Shown: positions 36,461 to 45,212 of the stretch, piece after piece
Layout of the letters: each line of letters opens with the position of its first letter
How positions within the stretch are numbered: the stretch's first letter is position 1
Origin: Acidovorax defluvii
GTDB lineage: Bacteria > Pseudomonadota > Gammaproteobacteria > Burkholderiales > Burkholderiaceae_C
Direction: 5' to 3'
DNA length: 64,000 nt
Assembly: GCA_003268905.1 (NCBI GenBank)
Contig: QLTU01000001.1
Location: 62,001 to 126,000 of the forward strand
Made by a program: the position numbers and the translations under genes
Notes under the pieces: generated by a model
What the model saw: only the letters and a program-made list of their open reading frames with translations
The model's database searches: none
What the model was told of the DNA's origin: nothing

Positions 36461-38380
36461 TCACACTTTGGAAGCGATGTCTTGGGCGATCAGCTCTGCG
36501 AACGCTTCAACGGACATCACGCCGAGATCTCGATTACCCCGGGCGCGCACTGCGACGGCTCCTGCTGCCTTCTCCTTGTCACCAGCGACGAGTATGTAAG
36601 GCAACTTTTGCAACGAATGCTCGCGTATTTTATACGTAATCTTCTCGTTGCGCAGATCGAGCGCCACCCTAAGGTCTTGATGGGGCAGCACTTTTTGCAG
36701 TTTTGCGGCAATTTCACGACAGTAATCGCCCTGTGCGTCGGTGATGTTGAGCACTGCAACCTGCACCGGCGCCAGCCACACCGGCAAGGCCCCGGCGTGC
36801 TGCTCTATCAGGATACCAATGAAGCGCTCCAGGCTTCCCACGATGGCGCGGTGCAGCATGACGGGCCGGTGGCGGGCGCCGTCTTCCCCCACATATTCGG
36901 CGTCCAGCCGCTCGGGCATGGAGAAGTCCACTTGCATGGTGCCGCACTGCCACTGGCGCCCGATCGCGTCCTTGAGCGTGTACTCGATCTTGGGGCCGTA
37001 GAAGGCGCCGTCGCCCGGGGCGATCTCGAACTCGCAGCCCGATGCCCGCAGGCTTTCCATCAGCGCATGCTCGGCCTTGTCCCAGCTTTCGTCTGAGCCA
37101 ATGCGCGCCTCGGGGCGCGTGGCCACCTTGTAAATGATGTTCTCGAAGCCGAAGTCCTTGTAAACCTTTTGCAGCAAGGCTGTGTACGCCGTGCACTCGG
37201 GCTGGATGTGCTCTTCAGTACAGAAGATGTGCCCGTCATCCTGCGTGAAGCCGCGCACACGCATGATGCCGTGCAACCCGCCCGTCGGCTCGTTGCGGTG
37301 GCACTGACCGAACTCGCCGTAGCGCAGGGGCAGGTCGCGGTAGCTCTTGATGCCCTGCTTGAAGATCAGGATGTGACCCGGGCAGTTCATCGGCTTGAGG
37401 GCGTAGTCGCGCTTCTCGCTCTCGGTCGTGAACATGTTGTCGCGGTACTTGTCCCAGTGACCGGTTTTTTCCCAGAGCGTCTTGTCCAGAATCTGCGGAC
37501 CCTTGACCTCCTGGTAGCCGTTGTCGCGGTAAACGCGGCGCATGTACTGCTCCACCTCCTGCCACAGCGTCCAGCCCTTGGGGTGCCAGAACACCGTGCC
37601 GGGCGAGTGTTCGTCAATATGGAACAGGTCGAGTTCTCGTCCCAGCTTGCGGTGGTCGCGCTTCTCGGCCTCCTCCAGCATGGTCAGGTACTGCTGGAGT
37701 TCGTCCTTCGTCGCCCAGGCCGTGCCATAAACGCGTTGCAGCATCTCGTTGCGGTGGTCGCCGCGCCAGTAGGCGCCCGCCACCTTCATGAGCTTGAAGA
37801 ACTTGAGCTTGCCCGTGCTCGGGACGTGCGGGCCACGGCACAGGTCTTCAAAACTGCCTTCGCGGTACAGGCTCACGTCTTCATTGCTGGGAATGCTGGC
37901 AATGATTTCGGCCTTGTAGTGCTCGCCCAGGCCCTTGAAATACTGCACGGCCTCGTCGCGCGGCAGCACGCGGCGCACGATGGGCTCGTCCTTGGCAGCC
38001 AGTTCGGTCATGCGCTTCTCGATCGCCACCAGGTCCTCCGGCGTGAAGGGGCGCTTGTAGGAAAAGTCGTAATAGAAGCCGTTCTCGATCACCGGGCCGA
38101 TGGTGACCTGCGCGTCCGGGAACAGCTCTTTCACCGCATAGGCCAGCAAGTGGGCCGTGGAGTGGCGAATCACGTCCAGACCATCAGCATCCTTGGCCGT
38201 GACGATGGACAGCGGGCTGTCTGCCGTGATCTGGTGGCTGGTGTCCACCACCTTGTCGCCGATCTTGCCGGCCAGCGCAGCCTTGGCCAGGCCGGCGCCA
38301 ATCGAAGCGGCCACCTCGGCCACCGTGACCGGGCCGGGAAATTCGCGCTGGGAACCATCGGGGAGCGTGATGTAAATCAT
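36461..38380 (-). CDS. thrS: Threonine--tRNA ligase
   Basis: 639 aa. TGS domain ([20 protein letters not shown]), editing domain with [17 protein letters not shown] and the HxxxH type zinc region, catalytic core with [17 protein letters not shown]-type [16 protein letters not shown] and a C-terminal anticodon-binding domain ([19 protein letters not shown]). ATG 38380 has an AAGGA Shine-Dalgarno; an upstream TTG in frame is not needed. First structural gene of the thrS-infC-rpmI-rplT-pheS-pheT-ihfA operon, preceded by a predicted attenuator (38431-38561). Confidence 0.98.
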   Translation of the reverse strand: MIYITLPDGSQREFPGPVTVAEVAASIGAGLAKAALAGKIGDKVVDTSHQITADSPLSIVTAKDADGLDVIRHSTAHLLAYAVKELFPDAQVTIGPVIENGFYYDFSYKRPFTPEDLVAIEKRMTELAAKDEPIVRRVLPRDEAVQYFKGLGEHYKAEIIASIPSNEDVSLYREGSFEDLCRGPHVPSTGKLKFFKLMKVAGAYWRGDHRNEMLQRVYGTAWATKDELQQYLTMLEEAEKRDHRKLGRELDLFHIDEHSPGTVFWHPKGWTLWQEVEQYMRRVYRDNGYQEVKGPQILDKTLWEKTGHWDKYRDNMFTTESEKRDYALKPMNCPGHILIFKQGIKSYRDLPLRYGEFGQCHRNEPTGGLHGIMRVRGFTQDDGHIFCTEEHIQPECTAYTALLQKVYKDFGFENIIYKVATRPEARIGSDESWDKAEHALMESLRASGCEFEIAPGDGAFYGPKIEYTLKDAIGRQWQCGTMQVDFSMPERLDAEYVGEDGARHRPVMLHRAIVGSLERFIGILIEQHAGALPVWLAPVQVAVLNITDAQGDYCREIAAKLQKVLPHQDLRVALDLRNEKITYKIREHSLQKLPYILVAGDKEKAAGAVAVRARGNRDLGVMSVEAFAELIAQDIASKV

Positions 38381-38430
38381 GGGAGTCCTTGTCAAATCTT
38401 TTCAGGTGGTGTGAGCGCTTGCCGTGGCCC

Positions 38431-38502
38431 AAAAACAAAAAAGCGCGGTACGGGTCCGCGCTTTCCAAGGGTGAGAGAGTGAAATCTCGTGCAGGCGCGA
38501 AC
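38431..38502 (-). promoter_or_regulatory. Predicted thrS transcription attenuator
   Basis: RNA reads 5'-GTTCGCGC (segment 2, 38495-38502), then GCGCGGAC (segment 3, 38454-38461) inside a terminator AAAGCGCGG-loop 7-CCGCGCTTT followed by TTTGTTTTT. Segment 2 can pair 8 bp with segment 3 (one G-U), which would break the terminator. Segment 1, CGCGAAC (38539-38545), lies in the leader ORF and pairs 7 bp with segment 2. This is the classical 1:2 / 2:3 / 3:4 design. Confidence 0.75.
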
Positions 38503-38510
38503 GGCCAGCC

Positions 38511-38561
38511 TCAACGGCCGGTCAACATCTCCGATGTAGTTCGCGGTGTCATAACCAGCAT
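38511..38561 (-). CDS. Putative Thr-rich leader peptide of thrS
   Basis: 16 codons, MLVMTPRTTSEMLTGR, with four Thr (ACA, ACT, ACA, ACC); the inner ATG (38552) would give MTPRTTSEMLTGR. A GAGAAAGG stretch upstream may be the ribosome binding site. The codons CGA-ACT overlap attenuator segment 1, so a ribosome stalled at the ACT-ACA pair would mask it. Ends 47 bases before the terminator stem. No homologue is known to me; the assignment rests on position and RNA folding. Confidence 0.6.
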   Translation of the reverse strand: MLVMTPRTTSEMLTGR

Positions 38562-38596
38562 GCCTTTCTCGCCCTTGTGCATTGATCGATGCGCGC

Positions 38597-38602
38597 ATTT
38601 TA
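38597..38602 (-). promoter_or_regulatory. Candidate -10 element for the thrS leader
   Basis: Minus strand TAAAAT, giving a start near 38590 and a 30-nt 5' leader before the leader-peptide ATG. No good -35 is visible. Confidence 0.35.
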
Positions 38603-38613
38603 CCCTGCGCCAA

Positions 38614-38646
38614 CAAAAAAGCCCGAAGCGGCTGCTTCGGGCTTTT
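38614..38646 (-). terminator. Intrinsic terminator of aceA
   Basis: Stem GCCCGAAGC/GCTTCGGGC with loop of 4, followed on the minus strand by TTTTTTGTT. It separates aceA from the thrS leader. Confidence 0.9.
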
Positions 38647-38664
38647 GCGCAGTAGCGCGGCAGA

Positions 38665-39996
38665 TCAGTGGAACTGCTCTTCTTCGGTCGAACCCGTCAG
38701 GGCCTTCACGGAGGACGAGCCGCCCTGGATCACGGTGGTCACGTCGTCGAAATAGCCTGCACCCACTTCCTGCTGGTGCGACACGAAGGTGTAGCCCTTT
38801 TCGCGTGCTGCAAATTCGGGCTCTTGCACCATGTTGACGTAGTGCTTCATGCCTTCGCCGCGGGCGTAGGCGTGTGCGAACTGGAAGGTGTTGAACCAGT
38901 TGATGTGGATACCGGCCAGCGTGATGAACTGGTACTTGTAGCCCAGAGCCGACAGTTCTTCCTGGAAGGAAGCGATCTGCGAGTCGTTGAGGTTCTTCTT
39001 CCAGTTAAACGATGGCGAGCAGTTGTACGACAGCAGCTTGCCGGGGTTGGCGGCCAGCACAGCCTGAGCGAACTCACGGGCGAAGCCGATGTCGGGCACG
39101 CCGGTTTCGCACCACACCAGGTCGGCGTAGGGGGCGTAGGCAATACCACGGCTGATGGCTTGCTCCAGGCCGTTCTTGACGCGGTAGAAGCCTTCTTGCG
39201 TGCGCTCGCCGGTCAGGAAGGGCTTGTCGTTGGCATCGTGGTCAGAAGTGATCAGGTTGGCAGCTTCTGCGTCGGTGCGGGCCAGGATGATGGTGGGCAC
39301 GCCCATCACGTCGGCAGCAAAACGGGCCGAGATCAGCTTTTCGCAGGCTTCTTGCGTCGGAACCAGCACCTTGCCACCCATGTGGCCGCACTTCTTCACT
39401 GCAGCCAGCTGGTCTTCGAAGTGCACGCCGGCTGCGCCAGCGGCAATCATGTTCTTCATCAGTTCGAAGGCGTTCAGCACACCACCGAAACCGGCTTCTG
39501 CGTCAGCCACGATGGGCAGGAAGTAATCGATAAATTCCTTGTCGCCGGGGTTGATGCCACGGCCCCACTGGATTTCGTCAGCGCGCTTGAAGGTGTTGTT
39601 GATGCGGCGCACCATGGTGGGCACCGAGTCGTAGGCGTACAGCGACTGGTCGGGGTACATGGTTTCCGACGTGTTGCCGTCAGCGGCAACTTGCCAACCC
39701 GACAGGTACACGGCTTCGAGGCCGGCCTTGGCCTGCTGCATGGCTTGGCCAGCAGAGATGGCGCCGAAAGCGTTGACGTAGCCCTTCTTGGCACCGCCGT
39801 TGACCTTTTCCCAGAGCTTTTCTGCACCGCGACGGGCCAGCGTGTGCTCGATGGGCAGCGAGCCGCGCAGACGCACCACGTCCGCAGCGGTGTAACCGCG
39901 CTTGACGCCCTTCCAGCGGGGGTTGGTGGCCCAGTCTTTTTCCAAGGCTGCAATTTGCTGTTCGCGGGTGAGTTGTTGGCTCGGTGCTTGGGACAT
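38665..39996 (-). CDS. aceA: Isocitrate lyase
   Basis: 443 aa, first enzyme of the glyoxylate shunt (isocitrate to glyoxylate and succinate). The catalytic signature KKCGH is at residues 201-205 (C203 in AVKKCGHMGGK). WQVAADGN, GFGGVLNAFELMKNMI and NCSPSFNW are family-typical. ATG 39996 (MSQAPSQQLTREQQI) is used, since the longer frame is in the promoter. A perfect 13-bp inverted repeat at 40067-40108 lies 71 bp upstream and is a likely operator. Confidence 0.97.
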   Translation of the reverse strand: MSQAPSQQLTREQQIAALEKDWATNPRWKGVKRGYTAADVVRLRGSLPIEHTLARRGAEKLWEKVNGGAKKGYVNAFGAISAGQAMQQAKAGLEAVYLSGWQVAADGNTSETMYPDQSLYAYDSVPTMVRRINNTFKRADEIQWGRGINPGDKEFIDYFLPIVADAEAGFGGVLNAFELMKNMIAAGAAGVHFEDQLAAVKKCGHMGGKVLVPTQEACEKLISARFAADVMGVPTIILARTDAEAANLITSDHDANDKPFLTGERTQEGFYRVKNGLEQAISRGIAYAPYADLVWCETGVPDIGFAREFAQAVLAANPGKLLSYNCSPSFNWKKNLNDSQIASFQEELSALGYKYQFITLAGIHINWFNTFQFAHAYARGEGMKHYVNMVQEPEFAAREKGYTFVSHQQEVGAGYFDDVTTVIQGGSSSVKALTGSTEEEQFH

Positions 39997-40567
39997 GTGG
40001 TGACTCCGTCGGTTGATTGAAAAAATCTCGAACAACAAAGCTGTTGTTCATGGGGTGTACTTTAAGTCTTCTATAAGACTTGCGCAACCTCTTATGTCTT
40101 ATAGAAGAGATAAATTTTTCTATTAAAAAACAATGAGTTGGAACGACCATTCCTCAATATAAAAAATGATTTCTCATATTGAGAAAATTTTCCGCACTGC
40201 AGCAGATCCGCAATCCCGAGATGTGAAAAACTGTTTTTGCATTGTGAAAATATAGTTTTGTACGCCGGGGCTACTTGCCGCCGGACTCGTTGGGTACATC
40301 GGCGGGCGTTTGCACTTTAGTGTGGGCCCATTGCATACGGGAGACACAGCAACAGCGACGGGAACAGGCCGCCGCCATGCATGGCTGGGTGCATGCGCCC
40401 GCCATCGAACAGCCCTGCACCCAACCCCGCCCGGTGCGCCGGGCTGAGCACCATGGTGTAGCGGACCGAATGCAGCACGGCGGCAACACAACACTTGTTC
40501 AGCCGAGAGATGGGCGCCGTTTCGTCGGGCATGATGTGCTGCTCCCATCTTCAAGTGCCCCAGTCCA
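39997..40567. other. Intergenic region between aceA and EamA gene
   Basis: 571 bp without a recognisable gene. Holds the aceA operator (40067-40108) and AT-rich tracts at 40080-40260. Open frames here show no family features. Confidence 0.6.
40067..40108. promoter_or_regulatory. Inverted repeat operator upstream of aceA
   Basis: TCTTCTATAAGAC (40067-40079) and GTCTTATAGAAGA (40096-40108) are perfect inverted copies, 29 bp centre to centre, roughly three helical turns. Each arm is itself nearly palindromic (TCTTxTAxAAGA), suggesting two dimers of a regulator. Confidence 0.7.
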
Positions 40568-41530
40568 GTGAACGCCCCCAGCCGCACCATCGCCTATCTG
40601 TGCCTGGCCCTCAGCATGGCGCTGGTGGGCAGCTATGTGGCGCTGTCCAAGCCGCTGGCTGCTGCGATTCCAGTGTTTCTGCTGGCCTGGATGCGTTTTG
40701 GCATCGGAGGGCTGGCCATGGTGCACTGGCTGAAGAAGCCCGCCGATGAGCCACCATTGACACCACAGGTGCGGCGGCTGTTGTTTCTGGAGTCGTTCCT
40801 CGGCAATTTCCTGTTCACCGTCTGCATGATCTATGGGGTGAGCCTGACCAGCGCGGTGTCCGCGGGCGTGATCATGGCCGCCATCCCAGCGGCTGTGGCG
40901 GTGATGAGTTGGGCCTTTCTGCGCGAGCGCGTGGCCCCACGCACCTGGGTGGCTGTGGCCTGCGCGGTAGCGGGCATTGCCCTGCTTTCGCTTTCAAAAT
41001 CAGAGCACTCAGCACATACTCTACAAGCGCTAGAAGGCGAAAATACTCAAAATCTTGCGTGGCTGGGTCAGTTGCTTTTGGTGGGCGCCGTCATCTGCGA
41101 AGCGGCGTATTCGGTCATTGGCAAAAAGCTCACGGGGGCGCTCGGCCCCAAGCGCATCACCTCGCTGATCAACCTGTGGGGGTTTGCACTGTCCACCCCG
41201 CTGGGCCTCTACATGGCCTGGGGATTCGACTTTGCTGCAGTGAGCTGGAACATCTGGTTGCTGCTGGTGTTTTATGCGCTGGCCGCCTGCATGTGGACCG
41301 TCTGGCTATGGATGACGGGTCTGAAGGCCGTGCCGGCGGCGCAAGGCGGCATATTCACCGTGCTGTTGCCCATCAGTGCCGCCCTGGTGGGGGTGCTGGT
41401 GTTGGGCGAGTCGTTCTCGGGCCTGCAATTGCTGGCATTTGGCATTGCGCTGGCCAGCGTGCTGCTGGCCACCTTGCCCACGCGTGCGGCACTGCGCGTG
41501 GGTCAAAAGGCCAATTCAAGCCTGCAGTGA
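40568..41530 (+). CDS. EamA/DMT family transporter
   Basis: 320 aa with ten hydrophobic segments in two EamA repeats (GSYVALSKPLAAAIPVFLLAWMRFGIG and GAVICEAAYSVIGKKL...ITSLINLWG, each split here by loops). Drug/metabolite transporter superfamily; substrate unknown. Start is GTG 40568 with a weak ribosome binding site. The hydrophilic stretch between the repeats, about residues 146-166 (SEHSAHTLQALEGENTQNLA), is encoded by a diverged palindromic repeat. The last 15 bp overlap the convergent rraA end. Confidence 0.85.
   Translation: MNAPSRTIAYLCLALSMALVGSYVALSKPLAAAIPVFLLAWMRFGIGGLAMVHWLKKPADEPPLTPQVRRLLFLESFLGNFLFTVCMIYGVSLTSAVSAGVIMAAIPAAVAVMSWAFLRERVAPRTWVAVACAVAGIALLSLSKSEHSAHTLQALEGENTQNLAWLGQLLLVGAVICEAAYSVIGKKLTGALGPKRITSLINLWGFALSTPLGLYMAWGFDFAAVSWNIWLLLVFYALAACMWTVWLWMTGLKAVPAAQGGIFTVLLPISAALVGVLVLGESFSGLQLLAFGIALASVLLATLPTRAALRVGQKANSSLQ
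41005..41060 (+). repeat. Diverged palindromic repeat inside EamA gene
   Basis: TCAGCACATACTCTACAAGC followed by GCTAGAAGGCGAAAATACTC; retains ACAAGCGCTAGAAG of the family. In frame in the loop between the two EamA repeats. Confidence 0.4.
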
Positions 41531-42028
41531 CCCGGCACTGATCACGATACCGTCGGCGTCCGCATAGAGCCAGTCGCCGGGCCGCACCCACACACCCTGG
41601 ATCTGCACCGCCACATCGCGCTGCCCCTCGTTGCGCTTTTCGGTAGGCAGGGGCATCAGACCCAGGGCGCGAATCCCCACGGCGGCATCGTTGAGTTCGG
41701 CCACATCCCGCACACAGCCATCCACCACAACGCCCGCCCAGCCGTTGCGTGCTGCGGCTGCGGCCAGGTTGCCGCCCACCAGGGCGCGCCGCAAAGACCC
41801 CCCGCCGTCCACCACCAGCACGCGGCCAAGGCCGGGGGAGTCGACCGCTGCCTTGACCAGGGTGTTGTCTTCAAAGCACTTCACCGTTGCCACGGCGCCG
41901 GCAAAAGCGGCCACACCGCCGTAGCTCTGGAATACCGGAGGCAACACGCGAAACGCACCGCTGTCATCAGCTTTGTGCGCATCGCAGAAATCGCAGGTGC
42001 TGAATGCCGTGGAATGTGGGGCGGTCAT
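41516..42028 (-). CDS. rraA: RraA family protein (RNase E regulator / HMG aldolase fold)
   Basis: 170 aa. GGVAAFAGAVATVKCFEDNTLVKAAV and VLVVDGGGSLRRALVGGNLAAAAARNGWAGVVVDGCVRD match RraA, which inhibits RNase E in E. coli. The GG-x-R..D residues also fit 4-hydroxy-4-methyl-2-oxoglutarate aldolases of the same fold, so the physiological role is open. ATG 42028 is chosen; the longer frame adds nothing recognisable. It overlaps the 3' end of the EamA gene by 15 bp. Confidence 0.88.
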   Translation of the reverse strand: MTAPHSTAFSTCDFCDAHKADDSGAFRVLPPVFQSYGGVAAFAGAVATVKCFEDNTLVKAAVDSPGLGRVLVVDGGGSLRRALVGGNLAAAAARNGWAGVVVDGCVRDVAELNDAAVGIRALGLMPLPTEKRNEGQRDVAVQIQGVWVRPGDWLYADADGIVISAGSLQA

Positions 42029-42363
42029 GGGCCGAAAACCTTTCATGCGGGAAGTTGCAGGGATAAAGACGAACGCGCAGCGGCGTCGGCGAATTGTCGC
42101 GCAGACCCTGCAAGGCCATATACCCCGGCCTGCGAGCGACACGCGGAATTTGTTCTCGCGCCACCGGGGATAACCCGCGAAAAGCAAGGCATTGGACGTC
42201 TCCTGCGGTCAAAGGCTGACCCATGGTGCCCTACCGCAACAAATCGAGGCAAAAAAAGCCATGGCTCACTTGGAAAGGTGTTTTTTTCCCAGTAGCATCA
42301 CCTTGCCAGTGGGACAGCCTCGTTTCGCTGGTGAAAATTTACTTCCAACAAGGACAACCCAAC
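42029..42363. other. Divergent promoter region rraA / SWIB gene
   Basis: 335 bp without a recognisable gene. A Shine-Dalgarno AAGGA lies before the SWIB start. No operator recognised. Confidence 0.5.
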
Positions 42364-42696
42364 ATGGCAACTGCAAAAAAAGCTCCGGCAAAGGCCGCTC
42401 CCGCAGCCAAGGCGCCCGCTACCAAGGCCGCCGCACCCGCCAAGAAGCGCACCCCCAATGCCGCCTTCATGAAGGCGCTGACGCCCAGCCCCGCGCTGGC
42501 CGCCGTGGTGGGCTCGGCACCGCTGCCGCGCACGGAGATCATCAGCAAGCTGTGGGTCTACATCAAGGCCAACAACCTGCAGGACGCCGCCAATAAGCGC
42601 AACATCAATGCAGACGCCAAGCTCAAGGAACTGTTCGGCAAGCCGCAAGTGTCGATGTTTGAATTGGCCGGCCTGATCGGCAAGCACGTCAAGTAA
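42364..42696 (+). CDS. SWIB/MDM2 domain protein with histone-like tail
   Basis: 110 aa. Residues 1-30 are a Lys/Ala/Pro-rich basic tail (ATAKKAPAKAAPAAKAP) resembling histone H1-like proteins. Residues 35-110 form a SWIB domain (SPALAAVVGSAPLPRTEIISKLWVYIKANNLQD and LFGKPQVSMFELAGLIGKHVK). Probably nucleoid-associated, as suggested for bacterial SWIB proteins; the function is unproven. AAGGA Shine-Dalgarno, own terminator at 42719-42747. Confidence 0.9.
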   Translation: MATAKKAPAKAAPAAKAPATKAAAPAKKRTPNAAFMKALTPSPALAAVVGSAPLPRTEIISKLWVYIKANNLQDAANKRNINADAKLKELFGKPQVSMFELAGLIGKHVK

Positions 42697-42718
42697 GAGG
42701 CCTCTCTCTTGCTGCTCC

Positions 42719-42747
42719 CCAAAAACCGGCTCAGCCGGTTTTTTTTC
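42719..42747 (+). terminator. Intrinsic terminator of SWIB gene
   Basis: AAAAACCGGC-TCA-GCCGGTTTTTTTT, perfect stem followed by T8. Confidence 0.92.
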
Positions 42748-42785
42748 GCCTGAAAGGCCGAACAATGTTGCGCGTCAACATCAAT

Positions 42786-42804
42786 GCAAATGAGAATGAC
42801 CCGC
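42786..42804. promoter_or_regulatory. Fur-box candidate upstream of TonB receptor
   Basis: GCAAATGAGAATGACCCGC matches 11 of 19 positions of GATAATGATAATCATTATC, including the AATGAxAAT core, and lies within CAAATG-N11-CATTTG. It is 120 bp before the receptor start. Confidence 0.55.
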
Positions 42805-42923
42805 ATTTGATGTAACATAAGACAGCACGACGATGCACAGCCATGTTGATCTAGCCATTGCCTCTCGCCTGCTCTTGGCGCACCCGCGCGCCACCTGCAC
42901 ATCCACCTTTCGACGGAGGCCTC

Positions 42924-45176
42924 TTGGCTAAATCACGCCCCCTGCAGCGCAGCACTGCGCTGCGTTCGCACGCTTTTCCCGCTTCCCAACACCCCGCGCC
43001 CGCGCTTGGCATGTCCTCAGACAAGGCCTTGCTGCCCCTGGGTGCCCTGATGCTGGCCGCCTCGATGGGCGCTGCGGCCCAGGGCAGCGCCCCTGAAACC
43101 ACCATGTCCACCGTGACCGTCAAGGAAACGGCAGAAATTCAGGGCAAAGACACCCTGCTCCTCAAGAAAACCACCGTAGGCAAGGGCAAGCAGGACATCA
43201 AGGACATTCCCCAGTCCGTGACGGTGTTCACCGAGAAACTGATGGCCGACCGCAACCAGGACGACTTCCGCGAAGTGCTGCGCACCACCGCTGGCGTGAC
43301 CTTCCTCGCAGGCGAAACGGGTGAGGAAGACGTGCGTCTGCGCGGCTTCTCGCTGGGCCAGGCCGGTGATATCTACAACGACGGCATGAAAGACGCCCCG
43401 CTGCTGGAGCGCGATACGTTCAACAACGACCGCGTGGAAGTGCTCAAGGGCTCGGCCTCGATGCTGTTCGGCAAGGGCTCGACCGGCGGCGTGGTCAACC
43501 AGGTGAGCAAGTCCCCTCTGCTGATCGACCAGCACGAAGCCTCGTACACCTACGGCACGGGCAACACGCACCGCATCACGGGTGACTTCAACTTCATTAC
43601 CGGCGAAAACGCGGCCTTCCGCCTGAACGCCATGGTGCAGGAGTCCGACAACTTTGGTGCCAAGCAAGACAAGCGCGGCATTGCGCCCAGCTTTTCCTGG
43701 GGCATCGGCACGCGCGACGAGTTCTCCATCGGCGCGTACTACCTGACCACCGAAGGCCGCCCGATCTACAACCACCCCTGGCGCCTGTCGTCTGACGGCA
43801 AGATCAACACCACGCTGCCCGCGCGCAATTTCTACGGGCTGGAAAGCGACTACAACAACACCGAATCCAAGTACATCACGCTGGGCCATATCCACCGCTT
43901 TGACGACAACGGCGAACTGAACACCCGCCTGCGCTGGGGCAACTACAAGCGCGACATGCTGGCCAGCACGATTGGCTTCCAAAACCGCGCCATCACGCTG
44001 GACCAGATCAACGACAGCACCGTGCTGACCCGTGGCTCCAAGGGCCGCATCGGCGAAAGCGATGTGCTGCAAGCACAAAGCGACTACAGCAACACCTTCA
44101 ACTGGGGCGGCAAGAAGCACGCCGTGCTGGCAGGCGTCGATTACTACGACGACGACGCCAAGCGCAACCAAAGCTACGCCAACACCACACCCCGCCCCAC
44201 GACCATCGTGGGCGCGCCCAACAACGGCGCCTCGGTGGTGGATGGCCGCGCTCCCGTGCAGTGGAACACCTTCACGTCGCGCAACCTGGGCCTGTATGCG
44301 CAAGACACCGTCTCGCTCACCAACACCCTCAAGCTGGTGGGCGGCCTGCGCTATGACGACTTCAGCGCGTCTTATCGCAACCCTGCCGGCACGATCAGCA
44401 ACAAGATCTCGGACAGCCTGGTCAGCCCCCGCGTCGGCCTGATCTTCCAGCCCGACGAACTTTCTTCGTACTACGTGTCGTACGGCACTTCGTACAACAC
44501 CTCGGGCGATACCTACCAGTTCGGCAATTTGGGAGCCACAACCAACCGCGCCGCCAACACTCCGCCCGAGAAGAGCCGCAACATCGAAATTGGCAGCAAG
44601 TTCGAGCTGTTCGAACGCCGCGCACTGCTGGGCGTGGCCATGTTCTACAGCGAGAAATACAACGAGCGCAACACCGACCCCGACACGGCTGCAGCGCAAG
44701 AGTTGCTGTCCGGCAAGCGCCACGCCACCGGCATGGAATTCAACCTCGCTGGCCGCATTTCGCCCAAGTGGGAAGTGTTCTGGAATCACACTTGGATTCC
44801 TGACGCCAAGATCGACAGCAGCAACGTGGTGCGCGCTGCCAACGGTGGCGGTGCGCAGGTGCAGGGTGACCGCCCAGGTCTCACACCCAAGCACAGCGGC
44901 AGCGTGTGGAGCACCTACGCCATCACGTCCAAGATCCGTGCAGGCGCTGGTATTACCTACCGCAGCAAGCAAAACCCCGAGGGCTCGCGCGCCGTGTACG
45001 CCAGCGGTTTCGGTGTGGTGGATGCGATGGTCGAGTACGCCATCGACGACAAGACCTCCGTCAAGCTCAACGTGAACAACCTGTTTGACAAGGTTTACGC
45101 TGACGGCCTGTACCGCGGCTTCTACATCCCTGGCGCGGCACGCTCCGTCCAGCTGACCCTGAAGACCCGCTTCTGA
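42924..45176 (+). CDS. TonB-dependent siderophore receptor (Fiu/PiuA-like)
   Basis: 750 aa. The start is TTG 42924, 4 bases after a GGAGG Shine-Dalgarno, giving AKSRPLQRSTALRSHAFPAS and a signal ending near ASMGAAAQG. Plug domain: DIPQSVTVFTEKLMADRNQDDF, VRLRGFSLGQ and DRVEVLKGSASMLFGKGSTGGVVN. The 22-strand barrel ends in LTLKTRF with terminal Phe. Neighbour piuC and the Fur box point to a catecholate-type iron-siderophore receptor as with E. coli fiu-ybiX. An ATG at codon 29 is a less likely start because it would trim the signal region. Confidence 0.93.
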   Translation: MAKSRPLQRSTALRSHAFPASQHPAPALGMSSDKALLPLGALMLAASMGAAAQGSAPETTMSTVTVKETAEIQGKDTLLLKKTTVGKGKQDIKDIPQSVTVFTEKLMADRNQDDFREVLRTTAGVTFLAGETGEEDVRLRGFSLGQAGDIYNDGMKDAPLLERDTFNNDRVEVLKGSASMLFGKGSTGGVVNQVSKSPLLIDQHEASYTYGTGNTHRITGDFNFITGENAAFRLNAMVQESDNFGAKQDKRGIAPSFSWGIGTRDEFSIGAYYLTTEGRPIYNHPWRLSSDGKINTTLPARNFYGLESDYNNTESKYITLGHIHRFDDNGELNTRLRWGNYKRDMLASTIGFQNRAITLDQINDSTVLTRGSKGRIGESDVLQAQSDYSNTFNWGGKKHAVLAGVDYYDDDAKRNQSYANTTPRPTTIVGAPNNGASVVDGRAPVQWNTFTSRNLGLYAQDTVSLTNTLKLVGGLRYDDFSASYRNPAGTISNKISDSLVSPRVGLIFQPDELSSYYVSYGTSYNTSGDTYQFGNLGATTNRAANTPPEKSRNIEIGSKFELFERRALLGVAMFYSEKYNERNTDPDTAAAQELLSGKRHATGMEFNLAGRISPKWEVFWNHTWIPDAKIDSSNVVRAANGGGAQVQGDRPGLTPKHSGSVWSTYAITSKIRAGAGITYRSKQNPEGSRAVYASGFGVVDAMVEYAIDDKTSVKLNVNNLFDKVYADGLYRGFYIPGAARSVQLTLKTRF

Positions 45177-45212
45177 TCCCCTGCGCCACGGCCCCTTGCC
45201 CACCTGCACACC

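Noticed and set aside
38392-38616. 74-codon ORF upstream of thrS as leader gene
   Set aside because: Runs through the terminator and has few Thr codons; the short Thr-rich ORF in another frame fits the RNA segments much better.
38381-38664. T-box riboswitch in front of thrS
   Set aside because: No T-box sequence or specifier stem seen; the leader fits ribosome-dependent attenuation instead, and T-boxes are typical of Firmicutes.
40174-40590. 138-aa minus-strand ORF between aceA and the EamA gene
   Set aside because: No domain, atypical composition and overlap with the EamA start; treated as non-coding.
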